The notes beneath the pieces were generated by a model. It was not told the DNA's origin, ran no database searches, and was given only the letters and a program-made list of their open reading frames with translations. This document shows, in pieces, positions 8,119-10,244 of a stretch of DNA of 10,244 nt (position 1 is its first letter; each line of letters starts with the position of its first letter). Source of the DNA: Pseudomonadota bacterium (GTDB taxonomy: Bacteria; Bdellovibrionota_B; Oligoflexia; Silvanigrellales; Silvanigrellaceae); assembly GCA_027490595.1 (NCBI GenBank), contig JAIXXU010000017.1, positions 1-10,244 of the forward strand, read 5' to 3'. Both the position numbers and the translations under genes were made by a program.

Positions 8119-8895
8119 TCAATATCTTTGCGCGAAGGTACTATGTTTTTTGCCGCCATAGCCTTGCTTTTTGAGTAGCTCAAATCCATGCCTATGAAGA
8201 GCTTTTTTTAAATCTGATCTTGACGCATATGTGGCTAAAGCACAGGGAGTATCGCATTGATTGAAAACATGATCGAGAGCCTCTGAAGACCAAAGCTCTG
8301 GGGAAGTCCCAGCACTAAAGGCATCAAAAAAGACACCTTGAACTTTTTCCGGAACACTCGTAGACAAATTAAAATCAGACAGAAGAAGAATGTTATTTTG
8401 TAAAAGCGCTTTTTTCATAGCTTCTTTCAGTTCATGAACCGCAATGACGTAATGCTTTGCATACATATTTATAATTTCAGTATACGTATCATAAAAAAGA
8501 TTAGGGACTTTATCGCCAAGAAAAAAGGAATAAAAAAAACTCTTTAAAGACCCATCTTTTTCATAGGAAAAAATACGAAAGCGATCCTTGTCAAAAATGC
8601 CTTGTTTAAGGAAATAACCCACAATCATCATCTCAACATACCCAAGGCCCAAACCAACGGAAAGGAAGGTATAGTTAGAACATTGATTGGCAACAAACTC
8701 CACAATAGGCTCATAGAGATAAAGTGTTTCCGAAAACGCACCATCCGTACTGTGCATCAATTCTGTTCGAGAATATTCGTTCCCCATAGAAACACTAGGA
8801 GAGCCATCTTTGGTCTTGTAAAACATATATTTCATTTGTGAATCAGACGATTCATGCCAACTTGCATAGGCTTCAAAATTACGCGTTGAAGTCAA
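8119..8895 (-). CDS. MnmD-like tRNA (5-aminomethyl-uridine34) methyltransferase, DUF752 family
   Basis: This family methylates nm5U to mnm5U at the wobble uridine of tRNA, using SAM; in E. coli the domain is the N-terminal half of MnmC. This 258-residue protein has that domain alone, without the FAD oxidase. The family pattern D-G-S-P then L-M-H-S-T-D-G-A-F-S-E-T occurs at 30-33 and 46-57. The SAM loop is S-V-G-L-G-L-G at 79-85. The hallmark F-F-D-A-F-S-x4-P-E-L-W (usually F-L-D-P-F-S...) and a C-terminal A-T-Y-A-S-R-S-D-L-K-K-A-L with Q-G-Y-G-G-K-K follow. The start chosen is TTG at 8895, because AGGAG at 8907-8903 lies exactly 7 bases upstream; the ATG at 8913 has no ribosome site and would place AGGAG inside the gene. 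The gene is convergent with the LPP20 operon. A partner MnmE/MnmG is not visible. A related methyltransferase with another substrate remains possible. Confidence 0.85.
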   Translation of the reverse strand: MTSTRNFEAYASWHESSDSQMKYMFYKTKDGSPSVSMGNEYSRTELMHSTDGAFSETLYLYEPIVEFVANQCSNYTFLSVGLGLGYVEMMIVGYFLKQGIFDKDRFRIFSYEKDGSLKSFFYSFFLGDKVPNLFYDTYTEIINMYAKHYVIAVHELKEAMKKALLQNNILLLSDFNLSTSVPEKVQGVFFDAFSAGTSPELWSSEALDHVFNQCDTPCALATYASRSDLKKALHRHGFELLKKQGYGGKKHSTFAQRY

Positions 8896-8949
8896 ACAAC
8901 ATCTCCTAAACATAAAAAAAAATAAAATTTGAACTTATGAAAAAAAATA

Positions 8950-8978
8950 TTTACACAGGATTTTGTATATGCCATAAC
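8950..8978 (+). promoter_or_regulatory. Possible promoter for the Ser-rich protein operon
   Basis: TTTACA (8950-8955) and CATAAC (8973-8978) are separated by 17 bases, and TG at 8970-8971 gives an extended -10. Each box matches 4-5 of 6 consensus positions. The predicted start near 8985 leaves about 42 bases before the ATG at 9027. The region is very A/T-rich, so chance matches are likely. Confidence 0.35.
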
Positions 8979-9026
8979 ATAAAAAGTTTAGAAACAATCA
9001 CTTTCGTTTTTCTTAGGAATTTCACC

Positions 9027-9836
9027 ATGTCGTCACAAATCAAAAGCGCATCACGCTCTGCCTCTACCTCCCCTTCTCCCACCGGAAGAAACTCTTCAGT
9101 AGGTACGCCACCATTTACTTCCAGCAATGAACAAACAAAGCTTCTTGGGACACAAACTGAATCAGAAGAACAAACAGCAACTCACTCTTCAGCCAGTCAA
9201 TCCAGTCATATTTCGGAAGAGCATAAAGGCAATAGTGCCGAGAACCCCAATTTAGGATATTTCAATCTTCCTGAGCAGAGCAGTAGCTCTTCGTCCAACA
9301 CGACCCCAGCAACTGATGCAGATTCACAGAAAAGCATTAATATCTCAACTTTCTTTGAAGTAGAGGATGAGTTTGGACCGACAAAGTCTGTTTTTTCTCG
9401 TATTTTCTGTGGCCGGGACGAAAACACAGAAAAAATCAAGAAAGCAAAATTAACATCCATTGACAGCTTAAAAAAGGCTATCGAATCTGAATTTGAAAAT
9501 AACCAAGAAGACTTAAATCTAGCAAAAAGACTAGTGATAGCATATCAATCTTCAATGAATTTATATTCACCGGTTTTAAAGCTTGAAGGATTCAACGATG
9601 AAGAGATAGCAAAAGCCAAAAAATTTTTGAATTCTAATGGAGTTAAGAGAGCACTTAGCGTCATTTGTTACCACAGAAATAGACTCTTCAAAAATACTGT
9701 GAACAATCCAGAAAACATGACTGAATCCTGCAAATACATCATGGCTTTCATTGATGTAAAAATTGATAACACTGAATCAACAACCAATAGCTCCAAACCT
9801 CTCGGCACTGCTACCTTAAATCCTTACGAGTTGTAA
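9027..9836 (+). CDS. Unknown protein with a disordered Ser/Thr-rich N-terminus (269 aa)
   Basis: I do not recognise this protein. The start is ATG 9027, with TTAGGAA ending about 8 bases upstream. A longer frame from ATG 8937 has no ribosome site, a different composition and overlaps the likely promoter. Residues 1-100 are dominated by Ser, Thr, Gln, Glu and Pro (a run of six Ser at 85-90) and are surely disordered. Residues 105-245 look folded and mostly helical: F-F-E-V-E-D-E-F near 109, K-K-A-I-E-S-E-F at 149-156, D-E-E-I-A-K-A-K-K-F-L at 191-201 and V-K-R-A-L at 206-210. A polar tail follows. There is no Sec signal, membrane helix or known motif. Such a flexible Ser-rich start is common in substrates of type III or IV secretion, but no secretion genes are visible, so that is speculation. 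The next gene starts 1 base after the stop and may be a diverged relative. Confidence 0.72.
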   Translation: MSSQIKSASRSASTSPSPTGRNSSVGTPPFTSSNEQTKLLGTQTESEEQTATHSSASQSSHISEEHKGNSAENPNLGYFNLPEQSSSSSSNTTPATDADSQKSINISTFFEVEDEFGPTKSVFSRIFCGRDENTEKIKKAKLTSIDSLKKAIESEFENNQEDLNLAKRLVIAYQSSMNLYSPVLKLEGFNDEEIAKAKKFLNSNGVKRALSVICYHRNRLFKNTVNNPENMTESCKYIMAFIDVKIDNTESTTNSSKPLGTATLNPYEL

Positions 9837-9837
9837 G

Positions 9838-10244
9838 ATGTCAAGCCATTCCATAGCCTCCCGCCAGGCATCCCCAAGAATTCAAAAACAAATCTGGCCC
9901 AATTCAGAAATAAAAAAAGATTGGCCCGGTACTATTTCACTTTTTTCAAAGTTGGATAGAGATTTTGATGATGGAGAGAGAAAACTTCTAAGGCATTCTT
10001 TTTTTAGATATGTATTTTGTGCTCACAAAGAAGTCACAAATTTTAACCAGCAGGAAAAAATAAAAGCGGCCGAGCACTTTTATAAGCGCGTAATTTTAAT
10101 CCATGAGAAACAAGAAACAAAAGAACAAAAATTGATGGTAATTGAACTGGCAATTAAAATTCTTGAAAGCGCTCAAGTTTCTGCAAATTCAGGGGAATGC
10201 CAATTTACCATAGCTGAGTTAACCAAGTTAGAAATAGAATACGC
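9838..10244 (+). CDS. Unknown protein, 3' end cut by the window edge
   Basis: An open frame runs from ATG 9838 to the last base without a stop, giving at least 135 residues. It begins one base after the TAA of the previous gene (TAA-G-ATG), and no good ribosome site precedes it, so translation is probably coupled to that gene. The first residues M-S-S-H-S-I-A-S-R-Q-A-S-P-R resemble the M-S-S-Q-I-K-S-A-S-R start of its neighbour. The rest is charged and helical in look, with no signal peptide or membrane helix in the visible part. Residues 34-50 (S-L...D-F-D-D...L) align without gaps to residues 147-163 of the neighbour. I recognise no family. The pair may be paralogues or a two-component system, or simply two poorly conserved genes. 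Confidence 0.65.
   Translation, partial: MSSHSIASRQASPRIQKQIWPNSEIKKDWPGTISLFSKLDRDFDDGERKLLRHSFFRYVFCAHKEVTNFNQQEKIKAAEHFYKRVILIHEKQETKEQKLMVIELAIKILESAQVSANSGECQFTIAELTKLEIEY

Noticed and set aside
8602..8841. 79-codon open frame on the + strand opposite the mnmD-like gene
   Set aside because: It lies wholly antisense to a recognisable methyltransferase and has no ribosome site or family features.
8937..9026. Earlier ATG for the Ser-rich protein
   Set aside because: No ribosome site precedes it, the region is A/T-rich with promoter-like boxes, and ATG 9027 has TTAGGAA at good spacing.

Overview
This is a gene-dense, clearly AT-rich bacterial stretch with almost no intergenic space. The organism looks Gram-negative: there is a lipoprotein with an outer-membrane-type +2 residue, an LPP20-like periplasmic protein and a ZntA-like metal exporter. 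The lineage cannot be fixed from the sequence. The rpmF-small gene-infC arrangement is not the enterobacterial one, and the Ser-rich protein near the right end would fit a host-associated or predatory bacterium (for example Bdellovibrionota-like), but that is only a weak guess.

Left part (1-1653, + strand): the last 66 residues of a P1B-type Zn/Cd/Pb-exporting ATPase are followed 12 bases later by an APC-family amino-acid permease that starts with TTG. The permease meets a - strand translation operon tail to tail, and its 3' end overlaps the 3' end of infC by 38 bases. That operon reads from 2569 down to 1616: rpmF (L32), an unlisted 51-residue Lys-rich protein (2341-2186), then infC (IF3) starting 3 bases after the small gene stops.

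Centre (2699-8039, + strand): a divergent promoter region separates rpmF from a probable five-gene operon. Its genes are alr (alanine racemase, peptidoglycan precursor), queA and tgt (the two tRNA-queuosine steps, in reverse of biochemical order), a lipoprotein and a secreted LPP20-like protein. All gaps are 12-31 bases. Tgt inserts preQ1 at G34 of tRNA and QueA then builds epoxyqueuosine on it. The last two genes belong to the cell envelope and their role is unknown.

Right part: a standalone MnmD/DUF752-type tRNA wobble-uridine methyltransferase lies on the - strand (8895-8119), convergent with the operon. This gives three wobble-base modification genes within 5 kb. Divergent from it is a 269-residue protein with a Ser/Thr/Gln-rich disordered first 100 residues. 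One base later comes a second unknown gene that runs off the window end. The two unknown proteins share a short gapless similarity and similar starts, so they may be diverged paralogues. They are the best candidates here for something undescribed, with the small protein between rpmF and infC.
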